A DNA stretch of 38,321 nt from Flavicella sp. (GCF_029238425.1 NZ_JAQWGB010000015.1:1-38321); one strand, 5' to 3'. Positions 1-9,008 are shown, counted from the first letter of the stretch. The notes: generated from the sequence alone by a model not told the origin. Translations and numbers: made by a program.

Positions 1-369
1 ATGCCAATGGATATTAAATTATTGGAAGGGAATCCTTTAATCGAAGAAGTAAGAAATCAAGCAGCAGTAAAACGAGGACCTGTGGTTTATTGTGTTGAAA
101 CACCGGATTTGCCAAAAAACACTGATGTGCTGGATGTTTATTTGCCTCTTAAATCAAATCTTACTGCCACTTATAAACCTGAATTTTTAGGAGGGATATC
201 TACAATTTCAGGAGAATTGAAATTACGTAAGGATAATGCTCCAGGGATGTACAGAGAAATATCAAAACCTAGTTGGGATTCAAAACAAGTGCAACTTGTT
301 CCTTATTTTGCTTGGGCAAATAGAGGCGTAAGTGAAATGTCTGTTTGGTTGCCAGTTGTTTGGGAGTAA
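1..369 (+). CDS. C-terminal fragment of GH127/DUF1680 glycoside hydrolase (cut by window start)
   Basis: The 122 visible residues match the C-terminal beta-sandwich of the GH127/DUF1680 family. Recognisable pieces are LPM/MPM-type entry residues, 'NPLIEE', 'VKRGPVVYC', 'EFLGGI', 'YFAWANRG' and 'MSVWLP'. The ATG at base 1 is not a start codon: the domain is already under way there, and the catalytic barrel lies upstream of the window. Known family roles include beta-L-arabinofuranosidase and, in marine bacteria, 3,6-anhydro-D-galactosidase acting on carrageenan oligosaccharides. The neighbouring sulfatases and sugar-acid cassette favour the second role, but the active site cannot be inspected here. 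A terminator follows 21 bp after the stop, so this is the last gene of its transcript. Confidence 0.85.
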   Translation: MPMDIKLLEGNPLIEEVRNQAAVKRGPVVYCVETPDLPKNTDVLDVYLPLKSNLTATYKPEFLGGISTISGELKLRKDNAPGMYREISKPSWDSKQVQLVPYFAWANRGVSEMSVWLPVVWE

Positions 370-390
370 ATAATAATCTAAAATATAGGA

Positions 391-421
391 AAGCACTGTC
401 GATTGGCAGTGCTTTTTTTTT
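391..421 (+). terminator. Intrinsic terminator after the GH127 fragment
   Basis: AAGCACTG (391-398) pairs with CAGTGCTT (407-414), and two further inner pairs (T-G, C-G) leave a GATT loop. A run of T follows to 421. It separates the GH127 transcript from the sulfatase that starts at 511. Confidence 0.9.
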
Positions 422-461
422 AGATAAAATTGGAGTGTTTTATGGATAAATAGAGGAAAAG

Positions 462-474
462 TTTATCTGATAAA
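462..474. promoter_or_regulatory. Short inverted repeat upstream of the first sulfatase
   Basis: TTTATC and GATAAA form a perfect 6-bp inverted repeat around a single T, 36 bp before the ATG at 511. It could be a small operator or a chance AT-rich dyad. I see no convincing TTG/TAnnTTTG promoter beside it. Confidence 0.2.
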
Positions 475-510
475 TGCGATATCTTTAAAACTCATTGAAA
501 AAAATAAAAA

Positions 511-2004
511 ATGAAATTACTTAAGTCAATTCATCTTGCAGTTATAGTGTTGCTGGTAACCTCAGCTTGTAGGTCAAATGCTACGGAAAAATCCAATAAA
601 AGTACTCCACCAAATATCTTAGTTATTTTATGTGATGATCTAGGCTATGCTGATGTTGGTTTTAATGGGTCTACAGATATCATTACTCCAGAAATGGACA
701 AATTAGCAGTAAATGGAACCATATTCACCTCAGCGTATGTAGCCCATTCTTTTTGTGGTCCAAGTAGGGCAGCGTTGATGACAGGGAGATATCCACATCA
801 AGTCGGAGCACCTTTTAATTTGCATTCTAATTCAAGTGAGTCGGATGCGGATAATATGGGGGTAACAACAAGTGAGGTTTTTATGCCAAAAGCTTTACAG
901 GAAGCAGGGTATTATACATCTGTAATAGGAAAATGGCACTTGGGGGCTTCTCCAAAATTTCATCCAAATAAAAGAGGATTTGATAATTTCTATGGATTTC
1001 TAGGAGGAGGACATAATTATTTTCCATCTAAGTATAGAAAGGTGTATGAAAGTCAAAAGAAGCAAGGTGTTAAAATAATTAGAGATTATGTATTTCCCTT
1101 AGAACATAACGGAAAAGAGGTCAGAGAGACTGAGTACATAACAGATGCATTGTCAAGAGAAACAGTAAATACTATTAAACTGGCTAAGAAAAATAAACAA
1201 CCATTTTTCACTTATCTAGCATATAATGCTCCGCATGTTCCGTTAGAAGCAAAAACGGAAGATATGGAGGTTTTCAATTCAATTAAAGATAAAGATAGAA
1301 GAACCTATGCTGGAATGGTGTATGCTGTGGATAGAGGTGTTGGAGAAATAGTTGCCGCACTAAAGGAAACTAATCAATTAGAAAATACCATCATAGTTTT
1401 CTTAAGTGATAATGGTGGTAATTTTGATCATGGTGCAAATAATGCTCCTTTGAAAGGAACTAAGGGAGATACTTGGGAAGGCGGATTTAGAGTCCCAATG
1501 TTTGTGCATTGGCCAGCTAAATTAAAAGGAGGGCAAATCTATGATTACCCAGTGTCGGCATTGGATTTATATCCTAGCTTTTTAAATGCAGCAAATGCGA
1601 AACTTCCTAAAGATAAAGTGTTATCAGGTAAGGATATTTTGCCAGCTGTAATAGCGGGTGAGGATGCAAGACCTAATGAGATGATTTATGCTTTAAGATA
1701 TAGACATGGTTACTGTGATGTGGCAGGTAGAAAAGGAAGTTTAAAAGTGACAAGAATGGGCAATGAACCATGGTTGATGTTTGATGTTGACAAGGATAAA
1801 GGAGAAAAGAAAAATCTAGGAAAAAGATATCCAGAAAAAATGAAAGATATGATTCAAGAAATTGAAGAATGGACGCACTCTTTCATAAAACCAATGTGGT
1901 ATTATTCTGCCAAAGATGAAGAATTGTGGGAAGATGGAAGAATGCCTCAGTTTAAAGAAACTTTTGAAGTGGATATGTTACAAAATTCGGCTTCAAAGAG
2001 ATAA
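511..2004 (+). CDS. S1 sulfatase, lipoprotein, S1_19-like
   Basis: A formylglycine-type sulfatase of 497 aa that would hydrolyse sulfate esters on a glycan. The N-terminus is a lipoprotein signal with lipobox VTSAC (Cys20), so the enzyme is probably anchored in the outer membrane or periplasm. The metal-binding DD is at residues 42-43, the maturation motif C82-G-P-S-R, GKWHLG at 140-145 and the LSDNGG metal ligands at about 298-303. It is closely similar over its whole length to the sulfatase at 17890-19659 ('GYADVGFNG', 'AYVAHSFCGPSR', 'GFLGGGHNYF'). The subfamily call S1_19, known for carrageenan 4-sulfate removal, rests on motif resemblance only. It is the first gene of a three-gene block, 10 bp before the FAD oxidoreductase. 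The Cys needs a formylglycine-generating or anSME-type enzyme, which is not in this window. Confidence 0.92.
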   Translation: MKLLKSIHLAVIVLLVTSACRSNATEKSNKSTPPNILVILCDDLGYADVGFNGSTDIITPEMDKLAVNGTIFTSAYVAHSFCGPSRAALMTGRYPHQVGAPFNLHSNSSESDADNMGVTTSEVFMPKALQEAGYYTSVIGKWHLGASPKFHPNKRGFDNFYGFLGGGHNYFPSKYRKVYESQKKQGVKIIRDYVFPLEHNGKEVRETEYITDALSRETVNTIKLAKKNKQPFFTYLAYNAPHVPLEAKTEDMEVFNSIKDKDRRTYAGMVYAVDRGVGEIVAALKETNQLENTIIVFLSDNGGNFDHGANNAPLKGTKGDTWEGGFRVPMFVHWPAKLKGGQIYDYPVSALDLYPSFLNAANAKLPKDKVLSGKDILPAVIAGEDARPNEMIYALRYRHGYCDVAGRKGSLKVTRMGNEPWLMFDVDKDKGEKKNLGKRYPEKMKDMIQEIEEWTHSFIKPMWYYSAKDEELWEDGRMPQFKETFEVDMLQNSASKR

Positions 2005-2014
2005 ATTATAAAGG

Positions 2015-3934
2015 ATGAAAAGAAGAGATTTTTTTAAAAAAGGAACCAAAGGAGTTTTAGCAGCAGGATTGATTCCTGTGGTAAACGCTTGTGACATCAC
2101 TAGGGGTGTAACGGAAGTAAAAGGTTCAAATACAGACGATAAGACTTCTACAAAAAAAGATATTAAAAGGAGGAAAACCTTAAGTTATGATGTGGCTGTT
2201 TTAGGTGGCGGATTGGCAGGAATGTGTGCTGCTGTTTCTGCAGCAAGAAATGGTGCAAAAACTGTTATAATTCAAGACAGACCTGTTTTAGGAGGGAATG
2301 CATCTAGTGAAATGCGTGTGCATGTAAATGGTGTGACTCACTTAAAACCAAATGGACTTCCTGAAAGGGAAACAGGGGTGATAGAGGAAATCTTATTACA
2401 TAACAGATTTAGGAATCCTCAAGAAGCCTACCCAGTGTTTGATCATGTGATGTATGATTATATCGTAAAGCAAGATAATTTAGATTTGATGCTAAATACC
2501 CAGGCAAATGAGGCAATAATGGATGGGAATACCATTGTTTCAGCTATTTGTTGGCAACTGACAACTGAAACGGAATTTACCATCAACGCAAAACAATTTA
2601 TTGATTGTTCAGGAGATGGAATGATGGCTGCTTCGGCGGGTGCTGACTTTAGAACCGGGAGAGAGGCTTCTGCTGAATTTGATGAAAAATATGCTCCGAA
2701 AGAAGCCGATGGATGGCAAATGGGAGCTACCTTATTGATGTCGTCTAAGGATATGGGAAAACCAATGCCATATGAAGCACCTTCCTATGTGATCAAATAT
2801 GACTATGAAAATGCCCATCCTAAAAGGAAAATTAAAGGATTTGAAGGTGGAATATGGTGGGTAGAAGTTGGTAGTAAAGGAGATATTATTGCAGAACAAG
2901 AAGAAAATAGAGAACGATTGATGGGGCACTTACATGGTGTTTGGGATTATATTAAAAACTCGGGTAAATTTCCTGAAGCCGACAATTATGCATTGGATTG
3001 GGTACAATCCATTCCTGGTAGAAGAGAGTCACGTCGTTTCGTTGGGGATTTTATTTTGTCTGAGAAGGATTTAACGGAGCACAGACATTTTGAAGATGCT
3101 GTGGCTTATGGAGGTTGGTCTTTGGATGAACATAACTGGGGAGGAATTGAAAATATTACGCATCCACCAAGTTATTTTCATGCTTATTTTGATAAGGTTT
3201 ATGAAATTCCATATAGAAGTTTGTATTCTAAAAATATTGCCAATCTACTATTTGCAGGTAGAAATATTAGTCAGACACATATTGCACTTTCATCCTCTAG
3301 GGTAATGGGAACTTGTGCACTTATGGGACAGGCCGTTGGAACCGCTGCTAGTATCTGTGTCAAAAAAAATGTAACACCTCGAAAAGTAGCAGAAGAGTAT
3401 ATCAATGAATTACAAGAACAACTTCTTAGAGATGATGCCTTTATTCCAAACCGTCCTGCAAATGATGCTAATGATTTAGCGCAAAAAGCAACGGTTCTAT
3501 TTGGATCTACAACTAAAACGGGGGATGCTAAAAAATTAACCAATGGGATTTCTAGAGATTTTAATGGTGAAATAAATCATTGGCAATCGGAAAGTTTGCC
3601 TGCTAATATTCAAATGGAATGGGAGACTCCGGTCCAATTATCTGCTGTTGAATTGAAATGTGATACCAACGTAAAAAAGAATATCATGATGAGAAAGGAT
3701 AGTAAGAATAATGAAACCTTTGCAAATCATGTACCTGTAGAATTGCTTAAGAAATTGGATTTGGAAGTACGGGTAGAGGGAGAGTGGAAAATAATGGAAG
3801 AAATTTTAAACAATAGAACAAGGCTGATCAAGTTTAATTTTGAAAGTACAAAAGTTAGCGCCATTCGTGTGAATATGTCAGAAACTTATGGAGCTGAAAC
3901 GGCTAAACTTTTTGAAATTAGATGTTATGCTTAA
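2015..3934 (+). CDS. Tat-exported FAD-dependent oxidoreductase lipoprotein, role unknown
   Basis: A 639-aa protein with a twin-arginine signal (RRDFFKKG, residues 3-10) followed by a plausible lipobox VNAC (Cys26), implying export already folded with its flavin. A linker (about 27-56) leads to a Rossmann FAD site, VLGGGLAG at 62-69, and the 'PVLGGNASSEMR' stretch typical of the FAD_oxidored family (PF12831-type). 'DCSGDG' at 197-202, 'PGRRESRR' at 334-341 and 'LLFAGRN' with 'MGQAVGTAA' (411-445) complete the flavoprotein fold. Residues from about 505 form a separate beta-rich domain resembling a discoidin/F5-8-type module. It sits between two sulfatases and its stop overlaps the next start by 8 bp, so co-translation is likely. 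The substrate is unknown; oxidation of a released sugar or oligosaccharide end is an inference. Confidence 0.85.
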   Translation: MKRRDFFKKGTKGVLAAGLIPVVNACDITRGVTEVKGSNTDDKTSTKKDIKRRKTLSYDVAVLGGGLAGMCAAVSAARNGAKTVIIQDRPVLGGNASSEMRVHVNGVTHLKPNGLPERETGVIEEILLHNRFRNPQEAYPVFDHVMYDYIVKQDNLDLMLNTQANEAIMDGNTIVSAICWQLTTETEFTINAKQFIDCSGDGMMAASAGADFRTGREASAEFDEKYAPKEADGWQMGATLLMSSKDMGKPMPYEAPSYVIKYDYENAHPKRKIKGFEGGIWWVEVGSKGDIIAEQEENRERLMGHLHGVWDYIKNSGKFPEADNYALDWVQSIPGRRESRRFVGDFILSEKDLTEHRHFEDAVAYGGWSLDEHNWGGIENITHPPSYFHAYFDKVYEIPYRSLYSKNIANLLFAGRNISQTHIALSSSRVMGTCALMGQAVGTAASICVKKNVTPRKVAEEYINELQEQLLRDDAFIPNRPANDANDLAQKATVLFGSTTKTGDAKKLTNGISRDFNGEINHWQSESLPANIQMEWETPVQLSAVELKCDTNVKKNIMMRKDSKNNETFANHVPVELLKKLDLEVRVEGEWKIMEEILNNRTRLIKFNFESTKVSAIRVNMSETYGAETAKLFEIRCYA

Positions 3935-5540
3935 AATAAAATTTGTTTTATCGTTTGTTGTTTTGTGTGGTATATATCTTGTTACGGCTCAATCAAAAAA
4001 GCAACCTAATATTTTATTTATTGGGATTGATGATCTTCGCCCAGAATTAGGTTGTTATGGTTCTGAAATTGTGGTGACTCCCAATTTGGATAAATTGGCA
4101 AGTGAGGGCTTGTTGTTTGAAAGAGCCTATTGTCAACAGGCTATTTGTGGACCTTCAAGAGCTAGTATTCTTACGGGAATCAGACCCGAAACTAGTGGCG
4201 TATATCATAATTATATAAAATTTAGAGAAGCAAATCCGCAAGTCGTTACCTTGCCTCAATTATTTGCGAATAATGGTTATGAGGCATTGTATTGTGGAAA
4301 GATATTTCATCATGGAGATAGAGATGATAAATTATCTTGGAACCGACAGCCGGCATTGGATTCAATGGAGGCCAAAGGAATTAAGAAACCATTAGGGTTT
4401 AACACGATTAAAAATCAGAATATAAAAGAATCTTATAGAAAAGAAATGTTCGCAAAGTACGGACAAGTGGCAAAATTTGGTTTGGCAAGTGGGCCTGCTT
4501 ACGAATCCGCGGATGTACCCGATAATGCCTATGCAGATGGTTACAATACCGAACTGGCAATTGCTTCTATGAGAGAAATTTTAAAAGAAGGGAACAAGCC
4601 TTTCTTTTTAGGATTAGGATTTCATAAACCTCATTTGAACTGGACATCACCCAAGAAGTATTGGGATTTGTATGATAGAGAAAAGATTCCTTTGACAAAA
4701 GATGAGCATGGAGCTTTGAATGGTGCTGAAATGGGTTTACACCCATCGTTTGAATTAAGAGTTCGTCATGGCATACCGAAAGAAGGTAAGATTGATGAGG
4801 AGTTAGCAAAAACCTTAAAACATGCCTATTTAGCCTGCGTTAGTTATGTAGATGCTCAAATAGGTAAGATGTTAGAAGCATTGGATGCTTCCGGTGAACG
4901 AGAAAATACGATAGTGATTGTCTGGAGTGATCATGGGTGGCACCTTGGAGATAAAGGGATTTGGGGAAAAGCTACCAATTATGAAATTGCCACGAGGATT
5001 CCTTTAATTATCTCCACACCTCAGATAAAAGACAAACACAAAGGAAAAAAAACGGATGCTTTGGTTGAGTTAGTAGATATGTATCCTACCTTATGTGAGA
5101 TGGCAGAGTTTCCAGTGCCCAAAACGTTGGAAGGAAAAAGCTTTGTACCTCTTTTAAATCATCCTAAAAAAAAATGGAAAAAGGCCGCGTTTAGTCAGTT
5201 TCCGACTCCTGCTTTACGTGAATGGGGTGCCTACCCCTTAAGACCAGCCATGAGAGAAACTTATTTTGGTCCCTTGATTGAAGAAGTAGAACAGAGAATT
5301 AAAAAGCAACAAAAAGATAATTGGGATAGAGAGTTGTTTGAAAACAAATTAATGGGATATGCGATGCGAACTGATAGGTATCGATTGATTGTTTGGGAAA
5401 ATATAGAGGATAAAAAGGCTCCTCCAATATGGATAGAATTATATGATCATAAAACGGATCCCCGAGAGACCATGAATATAGCTCAAGAGAATCCTAAACG
5501 ACTCAAAAAATTAATGAAACAATACAAAAAAGGTTGGTAG
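3927..5540 (+). CDS. S1 sulfatase, iduronate-2-sulfatase-like (S1_7 type)
   Basis: A sulfatase of 537 aa. I place the start at 3927 because the signal peptide (LKIKFVLSFVV...VTAQS) begins there; an upstream in-frame ATG at 3888 would add 13 charged residues and extend the overlap with the FAD gene. The chosen start overlaps the FAD gene by 8 bp. Key features are DD at 35-36, the maturation motif C74-G-P-S-R78, 'GFHKPHLNW', and 'WSDHGWHLGDKG' with the late metal ligands. 'DDLRPELGCYG' and 'KPH' are hallmarks of the iduronate-sulfatase-like branch, labelled S1_7 in sulfatase classifications. That branch includes galactose-4-sulfatases of carrageenan systems, the likely role here. It is a Sec-exported periplasmic protein and the last gene before a terminator. 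Confidence 0.9.
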   Translation: MLKIKFVLSFVVLCGIYLVTAQSKKQPNILFIGIDDLRPELGCYGSEIVVTPNLDKLASEGLLFERAYCQQAICGPSRASILTGIRPETSGVYHNYIKFREANPQVVTLPQLFANNGYEALYCGKIFHHGDRDDKLSWNRQPALDSMEAKGIKKPLGFNTIKNQNIKESYRKEMFAKYGQVAKFGLASGPAYESADVPDNAYADGYNTELAIASMREILKEGNKPFFLGLGFHKPHLNWTSPKKYWDLYDREKIPLTKDEHGALNGAEMGLHPSFELRVRHGIPKEGKIDEELAKTLKHAYLACVSYVDAQIGKMLEALDASGERENTIVIVWSDHGWHLGDKGIWGKATNYEIATRIPLIISTPQIKDKHKGKKTDALVELVDMYPTLCEMAEFPVPKTLEGKSFVPLLNHPKKKWKKAAFSQFPTPALREWGAYPLRPAMRETYFGPLIEEVEQRIKKQQKDNWDRELFENKLMGYAMRTDRYRLIVWENIEDKKAPPIWIELYDHKTDPRETMNIAQENPKRLKKLMKQYKKGW

Positions 5541-5560
5541 TTGACCTTGCTGTAATTCTA

Positions 5561-5592
5561 AAAAAGCATCTATTTAATAGATGCTTTTTTTT
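5561..5592 (+). terminator. Intrinsic terminator after the sulfatase-FAD-sulfatase block
   Basis: AAAAAGCATCTAT (5561-5573) pairs with ATAGATGCTTTTT (5577-5589) around a TTA loop, with the T run continuing to 5592. The core is eight mixed pairs extended by A-T pairs. Confidence 0.9.
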
Positions 5593-5619
5593 CGTTTTAA
5601 TTTAGAACAATTCATGCTA

Positions 5620-5648
5620 GGGTAAAATAGATTAATGATGGGGTAAAA
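5620..5648 (+). repeat. Tandem GGGTAAAA direct repeat, 21-bp period
   Basis: GGGTAAAA is present at 5620-5627 and again at 5641-5648. The repeat period is 21 bp, two helical turns, and the second copy ends 9 bp before the TTG of the candidate promoter. This layout suits a dimeric activator, for example an AraC-type or hybrid two-component regulator, but no regulator gene is visible in the window. Confidence 0.4.
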
Positions 5649-5657
5649 AAATGGGTT

Positions 5658-5685
5658 TTGAAAAGTTAACTAACTGTTAATTTTA
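5658..5685 (+). promoter_or_regulatory. Candidate Bacteroidota promoter for susC
   Basis: TTG (5658-5660) is separated by 17 bp from TAATTTTA (5678-5685). The Bacteroidota consensus is TTG, a spacer of about 17-23 bp, then TAnnTTTG, so this differs only at the last base. The AT-rich background makes chance matches possible. Confidence 0.35.
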
Positions 5686-5909
5686 CAGAGTTACTTAGAG
5701 AATGCCTTTTAAATAATAGATATATCGACGGATTGTTTATGGTGAAAGTGAAGCTGAAAGTAGTCAACAACCTTTTTAATAACTCAAAAATCAATGAAAT
5801 CTATGAGTGAAACATGTTTTAGACTTATCGTGTGTTTGCAATCCTTCAAAAGAGGGTAGGAATACAAAAGAATCTATAAATAAGTAAACTAATACCAATA
5901 CTTAACAAA

Positions 5910-8900
5910 ATGAAAATGAAACAAAAATTTAATATAAGGGGGAAATTGAGCTATTCAATTTTTTTCATTCTTTTGACTCTGAGCTTTAATGTATCGGCTC
6001 AAGATCAAGAGGCAATGGTTCAAGGAATTGTAACCGGATTAGAGGATGGAGGTCCTATACCCGGGGTTTCCGTAACCATAGAACGAGATGGGAAAACCAT
6101 TGGTGTAACAACTGATTTTGACGGGGCTTACACTATTGAAGCGCAGCAAGGAGAAGTTTTGAAATTCAGTTATATGGGAATGGCTGATCAAGAAATTACA
6201 GTCAAAGGAAATAACATAAGCACTGCGATGACTCCTGGTGTAGATGAATTAGAGGAAGTAGTAGTGATTGGATATGGTACGGTAAAGAAAAAGGAAATTA
6301 CAGGTGCCGTAACACAAGTGAAAGCAGCTGATATTACTTCGGTACAAACACCAGATTTGGCTTCAGCTCTTCAAGGACAGGCAGCTGGTGTAAATGTTGT
6401 TGCTTCTTCTGAACCAGGTGGAGAGTCATCTATTTTAATTAGAGGGATTACATCTTTGTCAGGTAATAATACTCCATTATATGTAGTGGATGGAATTGTA
6501 CAAGATGGAGATCCTAATATTCCACCTTCAGAAATTGAGACGATCAATATTTTAAAAGATGCTGCGTCCACTGCTATTTATGGAGTTCGTGGGGCAACCG
6601 GGGTGATTTTAATTACTACGAAGCAAGGTAAACCGGGTTCTTTACAAGTGCGTATGAACGCAAGTTATGGTATTCAACATAGAAATTCTGCTATTCCCTT
6701 GATGAATTCCGTAGAGCAAACCTATGCAGATATTATTCAAAGTAGAAATACCCAAGGGGCATTTGATGATGAAGTTAGTCTACAAATCAAACAACAAACA
6801 AATCAATTTCAAAACGAAACGAATTTGAATGATTTGATTTTTAAACAAGATGTTCCTACTCAAAATTATAACATAAATGTATCAGGTGGTACAGAAGATA
6901 TTACTTATAACGTAAACCTTGGTTACTATGATCAAGAGGGACTTCAGATAAATTCTGGATTTCAGCGAATGAATATAAGAGCTAATACGGTTTATAAGAA
7001 AAACAAATTAAGAATACAATCTAGTGTTGCTTTACAAACAAGTAAAAGAGATATCCCTCAAGGGTTTTTATTATCACAATCTATAGTATACAGACCAACG
7101 CAAAATGGTATTGACGTGGATGGATATGATGACCTAAGTCAAGGAGGAGATGATGTGAATAGATTGGGTTGGGTTATTGAAAGTTTACAAACTACCAATG
7201 TAGAAAAAGGGACTAGAGCAAATGCTTCGTTAAACTTAAATTACGAATTGATTGACGGTCTTTCTCTTGCAGGTAATTTCGGATTAACTACAAATAATAC
7301 AATTGGTAAAATAGTTAGACCATATACTGAGATTTACAATACTCAGAACCCTCCAAGACTACAAAGTCAACCAGAGGATAGTTATATTGATATGAGAACT
7401 AGATTCAGTACGAATGTTGTTGGAGAAATAGGAGTTACCTATAATAAAGTAATTCAAGAAGACCATGATTTGACCTTTACAGGGTTTATTACTGCTGAAG
7501 AAAGTAGAAGTGAAGCGTTTACTGCAAGAAGAAATGGAGCGACAAATCCAAATATATCAGTATTAGACGGAGCTACAGGAACACAGGCAGTTTCTTCGGG
7601 TTTTGATTGGGTTGATACTAGAATTGGGATGATTGGAAGACTTCAATATGCATACAAAGGCAAGTATATATTAAGCTCAAGTGTACGTAAAGATGGTTCT
7701 TCAAAATTCCAAAAAAATCATTTTGAAACTTTCCCTTCCCTAGCTTTAGCATGGAATATTTCAGATGAAAATTGGTGGAACAAAAATACGATTAACAATT
7801 TTAGATTTAGAGTAAGTCAAGGTACCGTGGGAGTTGATAGAATTCAATCTTATGCATTTGCTGCCGGAATTACTCAAGATTTAAATTATCATACTTCAAA
7901 TGGAGGAGTGAATTTAGGAGCTGCTCAAACGGATTATGTAAATAAAGAAGTAAAATGGGAGTCAACTACACAAAGAAATATTGGTGTTGATTTAGGCTTA
8001 TTTAAAAACAGATTGACTTTCGCGGCTGAATATTATCATTCAGATAAGTCAGACATGTTGTTTCCAGTATTTATCCCTCCATCAACTGGTGGTGGTAACA
8101 ATGCTCAAGTGGTGCTGAACGTGGGAGATATGATTAATAGTGGTCTAGAGTTTACTGCAGGGTTTAGAGGACGTGCTGGTAAGGTAAACTATAGAATGAA
8201 TGCCACTTTTTCTACAAATCATAACGAAATCACTAGAATTGATGGAGATACGGAGTTTATGTTAACCAATGATAATGGTTTGGTTTCAAGAGCTCCACAA
8301 CAGTCAAGGGTGACAGCATTGGCAGTAGGTCATGAAGCTGCAGCATTCTTCTTATGGAGAACAGATGGAATTATTGATACAGAAGAAAAATTAGCAGAAT
8401 ACCAAAAAATTAATGCAAATGCTAGGATGGGAGATACTCGATTTATCGATCAAAATGGTGACAACCAGTTGGACGTAAATGATAGAGTTTACAGTGGAAG
8501 TGGATTGCCTGATTATGAAATTGGATATACTTTCAATGCCAACTGGAAAAGTTTCGATTTCTCGATGAACTGGTACGCGGCAATCGGACAAGAAGTCATG
8601 AATGGTTTTAACGCATATGCATATGGATTTGGGAGACATAAAGATTTAGTTTACCAATGGCAAGATGGCAATCCAACATCATCAATTCCATCTTATAGAG
8701 ATGATGTTAGAAGACACCCAAATTATACAGGTTATTCTGATCTATTCTTAGAAGATGGCTCCTACCTGAGATTAAGACAAATCTCTTTAGGATACAGTAT
8801 TCCTAAAAAGATAGTTAACAAGTGGGATGTAAACAGACTACGTTTTTATGTAAGAGCTCAAAACCCTTTGACATTTACGAAATACTCGGGTTACAATCCT

Positions 8901-8993
8901 GAGATTGGTGGAGGAATTGCAGCAAGAGGACTTGACAAGAATACAGGACCGATTTCTCAATTGTGGATGTTGGGTGTGAACTTCGATTTTTAA
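5910..8993 (+). CDS. susC: SusC-like TonB-dependent outer-membrane glycan importer
   Basis: A 1027-aa outer-membrane barrel that imports oligosaccharides with its SusD lid, powered by TonB. A signal peptide (residues 1-30, ending VSA-QDQ) is followed by a carboxypeptidase-regulatory-like domain (about 36-110). The TonB-box region 'DELEEVVVIGYG' is at 112-123, and a plug domain follows with 'GQAAGVNVV', 'ILIRG' and 'YVVDG'. The rest is a long beta-barrel ending in an aromatic residue (...VNFDF). There is no STN domain before the regulatory-like domain, so this SusC is not of the type that signals through an anti-sigma factor. Start choice is simple: ATG 5910 opens the signal peptide, with a second ATG two codons later. 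susD follows after 15 bp. Confidence 0.97.
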   Translation: MKMKQKFNIRGKLSYSIFFILLTLSFNVSAQDQEAMVQGIVTGLEDGGPIPGVSVTIERDGKTIGVTTDFDGAYTIEAQQGEVLKFSYMGMADQEITVKGNNISTAMTPGVDELEEVVVIGYGTVKKKEITGAVTQVKAADITSVQTPDLASALQGQAAGVNVVASSEPGGESSILIRGITSLSGNNTPLYVVDGIVQDGDPNIPPSEIETINILKDAASTAIYGVRGATGVILITTKQGKPGSLQVRMNASYGIQHRNSAIPLMNSVEQTYADIIQSRNTQGAFDDEVSLQIKQQTNQFQNETNLNDLIFKQDVPTQNYNINVSGGTEDITYNVNLGYYDQEGLQINSGFQRMNIRANTVYKKNKLRIQSSVALQTSKRDIPQGFLLSQSIVYRPTQNGIDVDGYDDLSQGGDDVNRLGWVIESLQTTNVEKGTRANASLNLNYELIDGLSLAGNFGLTTNNTIGKIVRPYTEIYNTQNPPRLQSQPEDSYIDMRTRFSTNVVGEIGVTYNKVIQEDHDLTFTGFITAEESRSEAFTARRNGATNPNISVLDGATGTQAVSSGFDWVDTRIGMIGRLQYAYKGKYILSSSVRKDGSSKFQKNHFETFPSLALAWNISDENWWNKNTINNFRFRVSQGTVGVDRIQSYAFAAGITQDLNYHTSNGGVNLGAAQTDYVNKEVKWESTTQRNIGVDLGLFKNRLTFAAEYYHSDKSDMLFPVFIPPSTGGGNNAQVVLNVGDMINSGLEFTAGFRGRAGKVNYRMNATFSTNHNEITRIDGDTEFMLTNDNGLVSRAPQQSRVTALAVGHEAAAFFLWRTDGIIDTEEKLAEYQKINANARMGDTRFIDQNGDNQLDVNDRVYSGSGLPDYEIGYTFNANWKSFDFSMNWYAAIGQEVMNGFNAYAYGFGRHKDLVYQWQDGNPTSSIPSYRDDVRRHPNYTGYSDLFLEDGSYLRLRQISLGYSIPKKIVNKWDVNRLRFYVRAQNPLTFTKYSGYNPEIGGGIAARGLDKNTGPISQLWMLGVNFDF

Positions 8994-9008
8994 TTTAATT
9001 TACTTGTA

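Larger units (their letters stand above)
5593..5909 (+). other. Non-coding leader and control region before susC
   Basis: This AT-rich stretch of about 320 bp contains no convincing gene on either strand. It holds a tandem GGGTAAAA repeat and a promoter-like pair, annotated separately. GTTAA also occurs twice (5665-5669 and 5676-5680), 11 bp apart. If transcription starts near 5692, the susC message would have an untranslated leader of about 215 nt. I recognise no riboswitch in it. Confidence 0.5.

Noticed and set aside
1-3. ATG at the first base as a gene start
   Set aside because: The encoded protein begins inside a GH127 beta-sandwich; the ATG is an internal Met at the window edge.
3090-3305. 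71-aa open frame on the + strand inside the FAD gene
   Set aside because: It lies wholly in another frame of a strongly supported gene and has no signal or family resemblance.
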